Of a DNA stretch of 64,000 nt, positions 25,604 through 38,644 are shown piece after piece. This stretch comes from Chroicocephalus ridibundus (taxonomy: Eukaryota; Chordata; Aves; Charadriiformes; Laridae), in assembly GCF_963924245.1 (NCBI RefSeq), contig NC_086289.1, positions 1,870,001 through 1,934,000 of the forward strand. The letters are read 5' to 3'. The translations under genes were made by a program, and so were the position numbers. The stretch's first letter is position 1. Each line of letters starts with the position of its first letter. Under the pieces are notes generated by a model. The model was not told where the DNA came from. It did no database searches and saw only the letters and a list, made by a program, of their open reading frames with translations.

Positions 25604-25628
25604 TAGTAATGATCTCTAGTCATTACTA
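25604..25628. repeat. Inverted repeat, 9-base arms
   Basis: TAGTAATGA at 25604-25612 and TCATTACTA at 25620-25628 are exact reverse complements around a 7-base loop. It lies 130 bases from the 22-bp palindrome. Confidence 0.8.
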
Positions 25629-27306
25629 GCCTTGGGTTAATCTAAAACAAAGTCCTAATGATAAGGGGCTCCTGTTTTAAACCCTTCCCAAAGTAAGAGC
25701 TGACCTAACATTGATGGGACCCAGTGGACAAGCCAGAGAGCAACACCACTGCGCGTGGAGACTGGTCCCCCGGCCATCAACTCGTGGGATTTGCAGTTGG
25801 CCTTGTCAGGGCTCGCAGCAGAAGGAAACTCAAGTCAAGAGATGACTTGACTCACTGCCTGCTCCATCATGGCAAACGGAGGCTACTGAGGTTTTTGTTC
25901 CTTCTAACCTGAAATGCAGTTTTCTTCAGGTAAGTGGGGCTGAGGTGTTTCAACGGTGTTAGTCCATTCGCATCCTGAGTAAAAATGGTCTAATTAGCTC
26001 CAAAATACAGGCAGAGAAGACCACTGGCATTTGACAGGGGATTCAAGAGAGGTGTTTCACATGAGTCAGGAACGCTCTGCAGTGGGGCAGGTATGGGGGC
26101 TCTCCCACCACCCACCGTGAAAGGGCTCCAGATATTTTCATACCCAAAGGGACTAACCTGAGCCCAGAGGCAGGTCTCCATTGCTTTCCTCGTGGCTCAA
26201 ACCCCACCACTCCCCAGCCTGCCTTCCTGGTTTTCCTCCAGGACAGCGTTTTCTAGAGCATACGGTCCAGTCTCTTAACCTTTCTTTGAGAGCTGTCCCT
26301 AAGCCACCACGTCATACCTGACTCCACCTGAAGGGATTTGCGTCAACCAAATTGCACAGGACCACCTCAAGAAACCAGTTTCTTCTACAACTGTAGAGAA
26401 AGTCCTTACTAAAGGGGAGGTTCAACCAACACCAGTAGAAATTCCTTAACAGTACATCAGCCATAGTGGAGTACGACCTCAGCCCAGGGGAGTTTGTTGG
26501 AGTTTACGCTCTCCTACTCAGCTCCATAGGCCCACAAGTTCGTCTTGGCGACCCACACATCTGGAACCAGCCTCAGCAACCCATCTGCTCTCCGCTCGGT
26601 CCAGACTGGAGTAACCCAGCCCCATAATCTGCTAGGTGCTACTTCTGAAATAAAAGCAGTGTTAACGGGAAAGATGGTTTTAACCTAGTTACAGTGGCAG
26701 GAGAACAGACTGGGAAGCCAAAAAGTTTTATTGGGGGATGATGAGAAATAAGTCCTATCATTAGTCTCACCATGTTTGAGAGCAACATCACAGTTCAGAT
26801 CTACCACACTAAGATAAATTAATATAAAAGACCCACGAATACGATGGCCTTTGTTCCTTTCACAGGCCAAGATTTAAAGCAGCACAGATCAGGCTGCACA
26901 GCTACAAACAGGACACTGCAGTCTACACAGCTCATTAAAAATGCTATGCTTCAACGGGTGTTAATTTTACCACATGCGTACCAACAGTTTTCAACCAAAA
27001 TATTCTTTATACCAAGAATTGTGTGCACAGAACTTACTAGAAGGAAGATTTTTGTGCCATTTAATGGCAAGCGCCCAAACCTGCTGCGGAGTAAAGGAAA
27101 ACTGGATAGTTATTCACATGACATTCTGCTATAACACAGAGATTAGCTCAAGTGTAAGTTGGTGTTATCACTGATTATGCACCTCGAAAGCTTAGTGATA
27201 GACCAGGGCTTGACTGAACTAGCTTCTGTACCAATAGATAAGAGCCCACAGCTGAATTATATGAATAATTAGTACCTGTACCAAACCCGGGTTAGGCTGG
27301 TATTTT
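25629..27306. other. Unique non-coding sequence
   Basis: No gene or repeat family recognised. TTCAGGTAAGTGG at about 25926 is a good plus-strand splice-donor match, but no matching acceptor and coding frame accompanies it. Open frames stay below 100 codons. Confidence 0.45.
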
Positions 27307-28530
27307 CACAGATTTCACGAAATTTTTCAGAGTTGGAAGGGCCTCTAGAGATCATCTAGTCCAACTCCCCTGCTAGAGCAGGATTGCCTAGAGTACATCA
27401 CTCAGGACTGCATCCAGGCGGGGCTTGAAAGTCTCCAGAGAGGGGACTCCACACCCTCCCTGGGCAGCCTGGTCCAGGGCTCTGTCACCCTCACCGTAAA
27501 GAAGGTTTTTTTCTCATATTTGTTCGGAACTTCCTGTGTTCCAGCTTGTGCCCATTACTCCTTGTCCTGTTACTGGGAACCACTGAAAAAAGTCTGGCTC
27601 CATCCTCCTTCAACCCACCCTTTAGATACTTGTAAACATTAATAAGGTCTTCCCTCAGCCTTCCCTTCTCCAGGCTAAAGAGTCCCAGCTCTCTCAGCCT
27701 TTCCTCATAAGGGAGATGCTCCAACCCCTCAATCATCTTTGTTGCCCTACGCTGGACTCTCTCCAGCAGTTCCCTGTCCCTCTTGACCTGGGGAGCCCAG
27801 AACTGGACACAGTACTCCAGTTGTGGCCTCACCAGTGCAGAGCAGAGGGGGAGAATGACCTCCCTTGACCTGCTGGCCACACTCTTCCCTATGCAGCCCA
27901 GAATTCCGTTGGCCGCCTTGGCAACAAGGGCACATTGCTGGCTCGTGGATAATTTACTGTCTACCAAGACCCCCAAATCCTTTTCTTCAGAGCTGCTTCC
28001 CAGCAGGTCCGCCCCTAACCTATACTGGTGCCTGACATTCTTCCTCCCTAGGTGCAGGACCCTACACTTGTCCTTGTTGAACCTCATTAGGTTCTTCTCT
28101 GCCCAGCTCTCCAGCCTGTCTAGGTCACGCTGGATGGCAGCACGTCCCTCTGGGGTGTCAGCCACCCCACCCAGTTTGGTATCATCAGCAAACACTCTGT
28201 CCCCTCGCCCAGGTCATTGATGAATACATTAAACAATACTGGTCCAAGTTTTGACCCCTGGGGGACACCACTGGTTACAGGCTCCAACTCAACTCTGCTC
28301 CATTAATCACAACCCTCTGAGTCCTGTCACACAACCAGCTCTCAATCCACCTCACTGTCCCCTCGTCTAGTCCACACTTCCTCAGTTTCCTAAGGAGGAT
28401 GTTATGAGAGACAGTGTCAAAAGCCTTGCTGAAGTCAAGGTAGATGACATCTGCTGCTCTGTCCTCATCCAGCCAACCAGTTATAACATCATAGAAGGCT
28501 ATGAGATCAGTCGAGCATGATTTACCCTTG
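27307..28530 (-). repeat. CR1 LINE, 5'-truncated, 1.2 kb
   Basis: This is the longest CR1 copy in the window and lies on the minus strand. The 3' end is at left (cacagatttcacgaaattt at 27307, then the ttcagagttggaaggg box at about 27327). The 5' break is near 28530, just beyond the block tttacccttg at 28521-28530. It holds the 3' UTR and about the last third of the pol gene (reverse-transcriptase core to C-terminus). It is the same subfamily as the copy at 42716-43637, and by eye about nine bases in ten agree. No convincing target-site duplication or 8-bp terminal microsatellite is visible. Confidence 0.96.
27491..28530 (-). pseudogene. CR1 reverse-transcriptase (pol) fragment, frameshifted
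   Basis: The minus strand encodes the C-terminal part of the CR1 ORF2 reverse transcriptase, the enzyme that copies LINE RNA at the target site. The YxDD-type catalytic box appears as FADDTKLGG at 28169-28192. The GVPQGS motif (RT block upstream of it) reads at 28253-28269. Downstream come DRLESWAEKNLMRFN and RELLERVQRRATKMI, both typical of CR1. A 234-codon frame is open from 28195 to 27491, but three lesions disable the gene relative to family order. The first is a frame change between 28273 and 28296, where CDRTQRVVING and GVPQGS read in different frames. The second is a 13-base deletion at 28193/28194 compared with the 42.7-kb copy. The third is a net gain of two bases in the T-rich stretch at about 27506-27517, which replaces the normal C-terminus. 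The open frame has no ATG at its head. It is a dead fragment. Confidence 0.93.
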
Positions 28531-31500
28531 ACAGGACAGTATTGACAAACTGGTGCTATAACAACTGTCTGGAAAGAGGTAGCATGAGTATGTTGTTCAC
28601 AGAGGAATGAGAAAGCTCTTTCTGGATGTGTCTCAGAACAAAAGACTTGTTACTGAGCCTTACACTGCAACACCCCTGGAAGAGATTGCTGATTATATGG
28701 AGAAAAAAACCCAAATCCTGAAGCCACATGCAGAGAATCAGGAAAACCTGATCCTCCTCCTTGGAGCATCTTCCATGTGATCATCTCCAGCCAACACTAC
28801 AGGCTTGGTCTAGAAAAATTCCTCTGCTGTGTAGCCTCATGGTCCCTGCATAACCTGGCTGCTCACCACCATCCTCCTCTCCATATGGGAATGGTCCTGC
28901 CTTTAACTGACTGTCCTTATCAAGCATTTCATTTGCCAAAACTAAAAGGTAAGTTCTGCCTTCTCTGGTTCCTGTCACGTATCGCCTCCCACTCTGTCCC
29001 ATCAATCACAGGGAAGACAGCCGGAGGGCTGGCTCAGCTGGGAAAGGACCTCACCAGGCAAAACGCCTCTTGCCAAGTAGATGTGACAGGCAGCGCGACG
29101 TGCAGGGAACGCAGGAGATCTTCCAGAGAGGCACTGCACATCAACAGCATGGAAAAAACACAGAAAACTCAGGACAAGTCATCAGACTTTGTCTATGTTT
29201 AGTGTTAATTCCAGCACACTGAAATACAAGACTGTATTCTGCTAAGAGCAGAAGTTACAGCACTCAGAATGCCTCAAATTAAAAAAAAAAATAAAATTAA
29301 TTTTGTGGAGTTTGAGGGGAAAAATTGGTGTTAAAAAAGGGGACTGTACTTCAGTCTTAAAGTCTTCCCCCATGCAGGATTAGCAACAAATACACTGCGT
29401 GAGAGAATTCTTTTGATAGCATAATTTCAAGACTGCCGATTTAATATCATCCAATTTTCCTTTCGTTTTCAAAGTTGGGAGAAAAACGTCTACGTTACAT
29501 CCTCTGATCTTTTCACTTGTTCAGATCAATATGTGCAAGTCCTCACAAAAGGGAAATTCTCACTCACAGCTGCTTCGTAGCTTAAATGAGAAAAATCACA
29601 ACTATATATCTAAAATCTGCAATGATGTGCAAAAATGACAAATTTAGAAACTAAATATCAAAGTGTGCATTAAAGGCATGGAAGAAACCCTAAATCTTTC
29701 AGAGGAGAAGACGGCTTGAATTTCTACTTCTTGGGGAGTTTTGACCATGATTAGTTGGCATCTGTCACAACTGTCTAAACCAACAATTATTTCCTTGTGC
29801 TATTACATCCAAACAAGAAGACACCATGATTTGGCCTACAGCAACATAACCGCTGAAAGAAATTTTTGCTAGGGTTCAATTTGCATGATAAACTGTTGTT
29901 AACAGATACCATCTGTTTTTAAATTTAGTAAAAGGGCCCATATTATACAGCTCATTACAAATATTACTAACTCTTAGACAATGACTCTTGTAAAGTATAT
30001 ATTGTAGCTAATGAAGTAGAAAGCTTAAACAACAAATCATTTACAAGTTTTTGTACAGTATTTCTAACGGAGGGAGTTTATAATCATAGAAAAATGTAAT
30101 CACTTATGTTAAGCAATCCATGGACCTAGTCAATGTAGCACAAACAGCCATTATGCAAAATTATGACATTAAAGGGAAAAAAGACTATTGCAGACTTTGC
30201 ATTTCACAGTATATGCCACGCAGACTAATAACTTTGACAGAATTAAACAGATGAGACCCCTCACTTCCGAAACAGTATTTTTTCCACCAAATATCAAAAG
30301 CATATTCAACCTGGACTGAGATTTGCTGCCCTGAATTAGACCTGACACCAGTAACAAAGGGGATTCTGTAATGGACATCGGCTCTTACAATACAGTGCAT
30401 TAATGGGCATCATGGTGAACATAATCTGTCAGGAACAGTCACAATAAAGATGTTCTACTGATTAATGTTCCACTAGCCCCGTATTTAATAATTCATATAA
30501 TTTGTATTAACTTTAAAATTGCCATCACTATGGTGGACACGGAAAAAAACACAAATAACTCAATAACAATAATTTTACACAGGAAAAAATTACACATCGC
30601 AATTAAAACTGTTAGGTTCATACAGGAGCGATTGTTCAAGATTTACAGAGATGAATTACTGTGAAACAAAGCTGCGCTTTTAAACAATATAATAAGAGAC
30701 TACTTCTAAGAGGTCATAAATACTTTATAAATTACATTAATATTGGTGTTCGGTATTATCACATTTGTATTCTTATAAACTGTGTTTTTAAATATTTTTC
30801 CCACAACAATATATGCTTCTATAAAACTAACGAACTTTTAAAATAATGACAGTATGTCTTACAAAAAATGTCTTGGATAATTTTTCTATAGAGAAATAGC
30901 AATGTTACAGTCCTAAAAAGCAGTAATTCCGCATTCGTTCACCTAATCCTTGTTTTTATACAAAGAATTAAGCACCCCTTCCCGAAGCATTGCGCTCTGT
31001 GGTTCACGGGTATTGGTCAAGAATATCCTATGCTATCCTATCAGGATGATTAATGAAGGCACCTTTTTCACAGAATGTCAGACTCTGCCTTTTTAACAAC
31101 TGACCTTTCATAGAATACTACTGAACTCATAATTCCACTTTTGTTCAGTTTCTTATTAGTGGAGTTAAAATTAATACTTATGGGAATGATGGCTAAGGTG
31201 ATGCACAGTAAATCTTAGAGCACATCAACCTTCTGCACCGACTACCAAAGGAATAGTACCTGCATTTGTCTAGTTCAATAGCATAAGTATTCTAGTAAAA
31301 CTCTGTGTCCTTTTAAAAGACAAATTAGGTCAATATTCAACCCTCTTTCAAGTACAAAGCTGTACATATGGAGAAAGACTTTCAAAGTTCAGGTATCCTC
31401 GCTAAATAGTTAATGCCTACTGTACATGGAGGGATTTTTCATCCTGCTGCACTGTTTGAAACTTCCAAGACGACGCAGATCATGTATAGCATAAAGCTGT

Positions 31501-31829
31501 CCGTAACCCCCAGCCATCTGCGGGGAGACATTTCAGCCTTCCATCCAGACAGCGTGGTGACCGCACCACTCGCATCTCCATATCCTAAAAGCCACCTCCT
31601 CCAAACAGGGAGTAACAGCCCTGGAATGTGCCACCGCAAGGATTTGAGGAAGTCGCTCTTGCTGTGACGATAACCTTATTTTTAAACCACAACACCGAAA
31701 AGCTGTCTGAGGTGAACAAAGCACCCCTGTTTCTTTGAGGTTTTTCTGAACACCCAGCTCCCTGTTATCAGACTTCGCAGGGAAGGGAACCTCAGTGGAA
31801 CACGACATCAGCCACTAGTTTACTACCCA
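28531..31829. other. Unique AT-rich non-coding sequence
   Basis: No known repeat family. Just beyond the 5' break of the CR1, 28583-28780 is an open plus-strand frame of 65 codons with a protein-like composition (see findings). TAAAAGGTAAGTTC at about 28944 resembles a splice donor. A-rich runs occur at about 29281. The remainder, especially 29400-31400, is AT-rich and shows nothing recognisable. Confidence 0.45.
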
Positions 31830-32565
31830 CTTAGAACGCCAAAAAATTAAAGTTGAATGAGCAAAATCCCAGATACTGCACATGCGTATCTCCACCACTG
31901 CAGTTATTGGATGAGATGCCACCCCCTGCAGAGGCCACCACAGGTCTCTGCAGAGGCCCTCTTCTCCCAGGAGGGTTACTTACCATCACACACCATCCAG
32001 CCATCCCGGCTCCTTCACGGAACAGCTGCACAAACCAGGTGTCCAACTCACAGCAACAGACCACTATCAGCTTCTCCACTTCAATATCCCACCACTTCTC
32101 TCTCCCTGGAAACCAACACCTCATTTCAGCGCCCCTACGCTCTCCTCCTGGTCTCCTCCTCCATCCCACGAAGATGAAAGCTGACTGACGAAGGCTGACC
32201 ACAGCCATCTCCAGTTATTGCTATGGAGACACCTCCAAGGCCCAGGACAGAGCCAGACGGGGATGGTCACACTGCTCCCATCGAGCTGGAAAGCCCATGC
32301 AGAAAAGAACAGGTCCCGTATTGGGTACCAAAGCAATGGTGGCTGGACCAGGATTGTTCTGTCCAAGAAGATGCGGTAACTCTGCTTCGTTTCTCAGGGC
32401 CCACGTGCCATTTCGGTACCACGCTCTGCTCCTCGGCACAGCCAAACTCCGTCTGCTCCTACAGTGGCCACAGCCACAACCCCTGCTCCCACCTCCATGC
32501 GCCGCAGTCCAAATGCAATGAATGAGAGGTAACTGCACGAAGGAATTGAGAAGATGCCTGACCAA
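31830..32565. other. GC-richer block with open frames on both strands
   Basis: This roughly 735-bp block is clearly richer in G and C than its surroundings. It carries overlapping open frames on both strands: plus 31853-32188 (111 codons) and 32223-32525 (100 codons), minus 31831-32208 (125 codons) and 32221-32565 (114 codons). None has a known domain, and low AT alone makes stops rarer. On the minus strand GATGGTAAGTAA at about 31976-31987 matches a splice donor. The block may be an old unrecognised repeat, an exon region or chance. Confidence 0.3.
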
Positions 32566-35500
32566 AAGCAGCTCAAATGAAATATGCTGCGATGTGTTTA
32601 GGAGAAGAACAACATCATAAAAGAGTAAGACATTAAATCTTCAGGAAGGATATTCATTAACATAACTAGCTATATTTATGTCTTTTAAAAACACTGGCAT
32701 CAACTCTTTTTCCTCAGTTTTATACATTAACATTCCTAACCCTATAAGCGATCAGGCTACAGAGAGCTTTCTATCCTTGAAGATATTTTAAGATGATAAA
32801 GATGTGAAACTTTTTATTGGTACATGAAGATCAAAATCCATGCTCTGGCAGCGCTGTATCTGATGTCAAACACTTAAGACATCACACAACTGGCAGCAAT
32901 TCTGTTGTAAAATGTGCAATAATACAAGCAAACTGCAGCTTAATTTTTCTCTACGCGTTCATTCACATTCATGTGGAGTCCATTCACATCCATTAGGAGA
33001 AAAGGCATCTGCATTATGGCTAGATATTGTACCTCGCAAACAGAATGGCGTTTGCACTGTTTCAACCCTTGCGAATCAAAGAGGCCGGGAGGATTTCACC
33101 CTAAATGAGCTTTTTCAGAACAAAGCTAGAGGACACTGGAATGGATTTCGACTTCCCCTTAGAGCTCAGTATTTTTCCTAAGGTCAGCCGGGCTGTAAGG
33201 TAGCTGCTCCACAACGTGGGACGCGTGGAGAAGTCCAGCAGTTCCTGTAATGCAACCTGATAAACTGACCGCATTCCCCCCCGAGCAGCTTTCCCGATCC
33301 TTCCTCCAGCCATGCATTGTACTAGTAAGTATAGCTTGAGAAATAAAAAGTGCACACACACCCCAAAATCAAAATACTTTTTTTCTGGAATCAATTTTAC
33401 TCCTGCAACGCAAGAAAAAAGTATTTCCTCACCCTCTCAGTTCTTAGAAACGCTGTCAACACTGGGGGAAGGATGGGTGGTTTGCCCTGCAGAACACCAG
33501 GACAGATTTTACAGCTTCCTCACAGCTGAATATTCATAAGTTACAAGAGAAAATAATTATTTCTGAAAAACATACTGCAATATTAGGTCTTTCCATAAAT
33601 TTTGAAAATACAAGTTTGCGTATTCTTGCTCATATTTTGCCACAAGATAGAGGCAGAAAGCCCAAAGCTATGACTCTGCCATTGATTATGAAAAAGTAGC
33701 ATCAAATGGTTAAATTGTAGCATTTTCATATGAAACATTTTCTTAAGTTTTGTTTGTAATTCAACATTCACTTGTTGAACTCAAAACATGCACACAAGTT
33801 GCATGTAATCCTGTAGAAAAACATCTAAATTTGATGAGACAGCATGGCCGTACAAGTAACCGCAGATGTTTTTTCACCTGCTAGCCTACGACGACTGCGA
33901 ACTGTGAATTCTTCCAGCTAATTCCCGCTAAAGAAGTCAGAAGCCAAGAATGGTATTTTGTTGTACACGCATTTGAGAACAAGAGAAAAAGCGGTAGGAA
34001 ATCCGAGTTGCGCAGAACTACAAAAGAGAGACGAAAATCTTCTTTCTCCAGTTCTGAGGAGAAGGAATCAGGGTCTGAGCCACCCTAATGTGCAATACGA
34101 GGAGTTCACGCACCATGAGAACTTACTGTTAGATACAGTTGGGTATCTTTCCTCCAAATATAACCACCAGTCCCACATAAAACCCTGGAACTCCACACTG
34201 TACCTCTGATGTTACCTCTCTGTACCAGAAAGGAATGGTTAAGGTAGAGGAGGTAGAAAGGGTGCTTTAACAAATAGATTGCTCAGGACTTTGTCAGGCC
34301 TTCACTGAAGGGAAAACACCGGGAATGCATAAGCACAGCACAGATTCCCTCAAACATGAAAGATGAGACAATAACTACAAAGACACAGAATTTTTATGGA
34401 GCAATTTACAATGGAAGTGCAACAAGAAGCGCAGTTCCACATTTATCCCAGACCCAGGAACGAAGGAGACCATGTACAAGACAAAAAACAGCCACCAACA
34501 AGCAAGTGAACCCCAGGCAGTGGCCATCACAACAGCTGAACAGCAGCAGGAAAACCCTGAAGCACTGCATAAAACTGTCGCTGTGCCAACCAACCCAACG
34601 AGCACGGGCTGAACGTGGCACAGAGCCCTCGATGCACATCTCCAACGCTGGTGCTAAGCTCCAGGCCCGCTGCTGTCCCAGCTTCCCAATGGTGGGGTGA
34701 GAAGAAAGGGGGTTTCAGTCAGCATTGCCAAGGAAAGACAATTGTCTTCTTTCCAGCATCTACTTAGATGAACAAATAAAAATGTATAATGTTTATCAAC
34801 AAGGGATAACCTTTCAATTTTAAAAGGACTCTGCAAGAGCCTTCAAAAGACTGCTGCTCGGTTCAGCTTAGTTCCACGCTCCAGCTGTCCCCGTGCAAGC
34901 AGGGAGGTCACCCAGCAGAGCACAGCTGAGGGCTGCCGGAGGGATCCACGGCAACGCATTTCCTTGGGGCAGAAACAAGATATTTTGCAATCCCAACTAA
35001 CCAACACAGCTCCTCCTTCATACAAAACCAAACATCACCACTGAAGAGGTCCACTGAAACAGCTTCTTAGTTCTGTTCAACTGGTGATCCCCCCTGTAGG
35101 CTGAAACCTACTTCTGGCATTTGTGGTGGATGTAAAAGTCACCGCATCGCATAGCGCTGCCCACCCATGCCTGGAGTGATGTTGCCCCCCGCATTGTTCC
35201 ATAAGGGCGTAGGGAATGCACCTTTCATCGACGTGTATTAAATAAACCAGACAGTCATATGCGGGATGAGTTAGCTAGAAGCAATGGCATTACAGTTTCT
35301 TTTAAACAATGGAACAATATTTAGAAAAATATGATTATTTTAAAAATTCAATTCCTTACCAGTTGAAAAGTTTACTGAAAATGGAAAGTCAGTACTTAAC
35401 AGGACTCCCAATTTAGAAGTGCCGCATGAATAAAAGAAGATATTCCCCAATTAACGTACACAGATGTCTCTTCTGCAGTCCAAAACAAAGCAGACCTTTC

Positions 35501-38500
35501 CATTCCGCAAGTGCTACCCCGACAGAGCCTGTAGTTAAGTCGTGTGAGTTAGAGTTAACTTGGTCATAAATTATCCCAATTATTAGAGATTTTTGATAAC
35601 AAAGTGATAGACCTGAAAGAAAAGTATTGAGTGAAGACAAAGTTACAATGTGAACTGAGACAAAGCAAAAACTTAACACACAAAGTGTCACAATTGGTTG
35701 TATTTATTTTGTTATTTGAAATGCTACTATTCAACAAGTTAGTAAATATGTGCTCATTCTAATAGTCCTTTTAAAGATTTCAATAAAACTAAGAATTACG
35801 ATGCGGCAAGCTTTTGGAATGAATATCCATAAGCAAACTGACATAATTCAGAAATACCTTCAGTGATCCAAACGCTAAACCCAACCTGAAGTAGCCCTTC
35901 GCTGCCACTCACATACAAGTTACAAGAAATCAAAAAAAAAAAAACATCACTAAAAGTGTCTGTTTAGGTAACACTGCTTTCAAAGAGAGAAATTTTACTG
36001 TACATGCAATTTTGTAGCCTGTAAGACAATTCAAGATTCTAGATCCACTTCAGAGGGACTCATCCGAGATGTGAACACAGCATTATCCGCAAGTAGAAAG
36101 TGTTATCACAAATGTATATCTGAGGTACTTCTTGTTTTCCGTTAGCTTCGTTATACCTGGGGGTTGTTTTTCGGCCATTTTAACTGTGATTTATCATTAC
36201 TTCGAATAAAAGATTCTTCGTTCATTTTCAAATTACCTGCATGCACTGAAAATCATATATATCATGACTGTTTTTCTGTTCCTGTCTTCTTTTGTTGCCT
36301 GCTTTTGTTATTGCTAGAAGTTCTATGAAAAAGAATTTAAAAACGTATTTCCCAGAACAGACAGGAAGCGAGACACGCTATCACAACCCTGAGGATATCC
36401 TCTGTTTCACGCTGAAACATAAATCTTAAAACCCAGAGGATATCTGCATAAGTGAAGAGCATCTGGACAACCTCAGAGTCACAAGCAATATTACCCAGCA
36501 CGCAGAAAACTTCTGACCTACAGGAGTTGATAGGTGATCCCAACCATGACCAAGAGAAATTGCGACCAACGCTGGAGCCGAGTGAAACGGGGACCTCGTT
36601 TAAGGACAGAACCAGAGCAGCAAAAGCAGAAAAAAACCACCCAAAACGTTCAAGTGGAAAATGCCTTGAAAAACAAGCAACAAAGCCCCCCCAGAAGACC
36701 ACATCCACCTTGGTTAGTTGTCCCTGCCATCAGCAGAAGAAATCAGACTATTTCAAAGAACTAAAAGAGAGGTGGAGAGGGTCAAGACTAAGGTGCTCCG
36801 GGTCGGGGAGACGGAAAGGCTGCGACCCAGAGGTCAGGTCAGTCTGGACTTTCGAATTTCAGAGGTATAAACAGAAGACATTTTCTATATTCTTCAAGCG
36901 TTCATGTCAGCATTTAAAATTAGAACAAACTATTTTCAGAGGTGAAGAACATTCATGAGCTGTGAAGAATGACTACTTCCAAATTATTGAGGTATTACAT
37001 TTCAAATTACCTTAATATAAGCTGATTTATATTTATGACCAAGTTTCGCACAGCATTTAAACTTTCAAAAACTCCTCCCAAGTCAGATCACTGAACCTGA
37101 AGAGTTTAAAAAATAGGGCAGGAAATATTCTCCATCCTCCTTCTCTTTTATAACCACACATCTACGCGCCCGGCTGCCAAAGTGCAGTTATTGATCACAA
37201 GAGGTTTCCTAAAAGTTGGATTTTGATCAGCACGGTTGTAATTTATATACTAATTTACTGTGGCACCATGTACCGCAGGAGCTCTAGGTCTAATGCAACA
37301 GCCATCAAAAACTTGGTGTACTTCCATAATGCTTTGTACATAAATAAATGCAGCTACTATCTGATGGGCACACGTACTACTGGTGAGCAGCGTGGTGTTT
37401 ATGCTTAGCATGGACTGATCCACTCAGGAACCCAAGAGCCACTCTTTCAGGAAGACTTGTTCTCCTTAACAGCAACCTGTGCTATAACCCTTATTTCACT
37501 TTTAGGAAAATTAAGACATTTCCTGTTGAAGCATGAAGGACTACAGAAGCATCTACCTTATTAAAGTGGACTTTCAAGGCCTTTCAATACGAGTGACTGC
37601 AGTGCCACAGGCTGGTTGAGGCAAGATGAAAATAAACAGCTTGCCATTATCTGTTAAATAAGGACTTGAGAAGCATTTCAGCGTCACACCAGGACAAAGC
37701 AACTCTGTCCTTGTGCAACAGGCTGGACCACAGCCCCTACCCTGGACCTTTGCAGTGCACGGGACTGAAATGAAGTCGAAAACCAAGACAACTGCCCAGA
37801 CTCCATGGTAAGAACAAGCTGTGGAATCTTAAGTTTTTGTAAGGTAGGCAGTCTACCAACTGGCTTCTGCATATGTGACAAGAAGTGGCTAGCTGTCCAG
37901 TAACGTAGTTCAATGAATGGGACAAAACCTACTCTTTTGAATGTTTTCTTTCCAGCTCTGGAGAGGCCTTCCATCAGCGGTCACCATTTTTCCAGGTAAA
38001 GCTCTGTTAGTAAGCACTAGATGCCATTTCTTGTCACAGGAGCCAAGCTGACACCAAGCAAGACAGTGTCTGCCCACCATCCTTCAAGATTCACTATCTG
38101 TGTGCGTGTGTGAAATTCCACCTAACTGTGGAATGACAAAACCAAGGGTACATCCATCAATAGAGAAGTAGAGGAAAAAAAACAAACAAGAAGAAAACAA
38201 TTGACTGATAATCTAAAGTACAAGGTTATTTTAACTTCACCTCATTACTTCTTGGCTCTGACCTAGCACAAGCAGAAGACAGTCCTCTGCAATAGTCCTG
38301 CTTCACACTAGACACTCCCTACATCGTGTGTAAGCCTACGTTATTATGGAGTTCCTTAGGAAAATAAAATACAATTTAAAAAATCTATTAGTATGAACAA
38401 CAATTTACATTAGCAGACCACAACAGCAAGCTTCTCAAATGTCAAAACTAACAGCAGAAATTGACAGCTGTTCAGGAACTAATTTGATTAGCTGATCACC

Positions 38501-38644
38501 AGGATTTCACATCGGCTGGCTGTGGTACAGTACATCTACTCAGAAGTCTGGAAACAAAGCTTTTCTTACCAGCAAGTACTGCCTGTCGCTTTCTAACTCC
38601 AGCTGAGGTTTCACTTTCTTGACATCATCCCTACAAGCTTAGGC
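32566..38644. other. Unique AT-rich non-coding sequence
   Basis: No gene or known repeat family. The largest open frame is plus 36452-36958 (168 codons), lysine-rich and hydrophilic without a recognisable motif, and opposite a 123-codon minus frame at 36337-36708. A 12-bp palindrome GAGGATATCCTC lies at 36391-36402. An A13 run occurs near 35932. None of these supports a gene. Confidence 0.45.

Noticed and set aside
25900..25940. Exon ending at the TTCAG|GTAAGT donor near 25929
   Set aside because: The only nearby acceptor-like site would leave a 10-base exon, and the frame upstream ends at 25912. No coherent exon can be built.
27783..28220. 145-codon plus-strand open frame
   Set aside because: Antisense shadow of the CR1 reverse-transcriptase gene. 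A similar shadow occurs at 43262-43639 in the sister copy.
36452..36958. 168-codon lysine-rich plus-strand frame
   Set aside because: No motif recognised, with a 123-codon minus-strand frame opposite. The hydrophilic composition follows from A-rich sequence.
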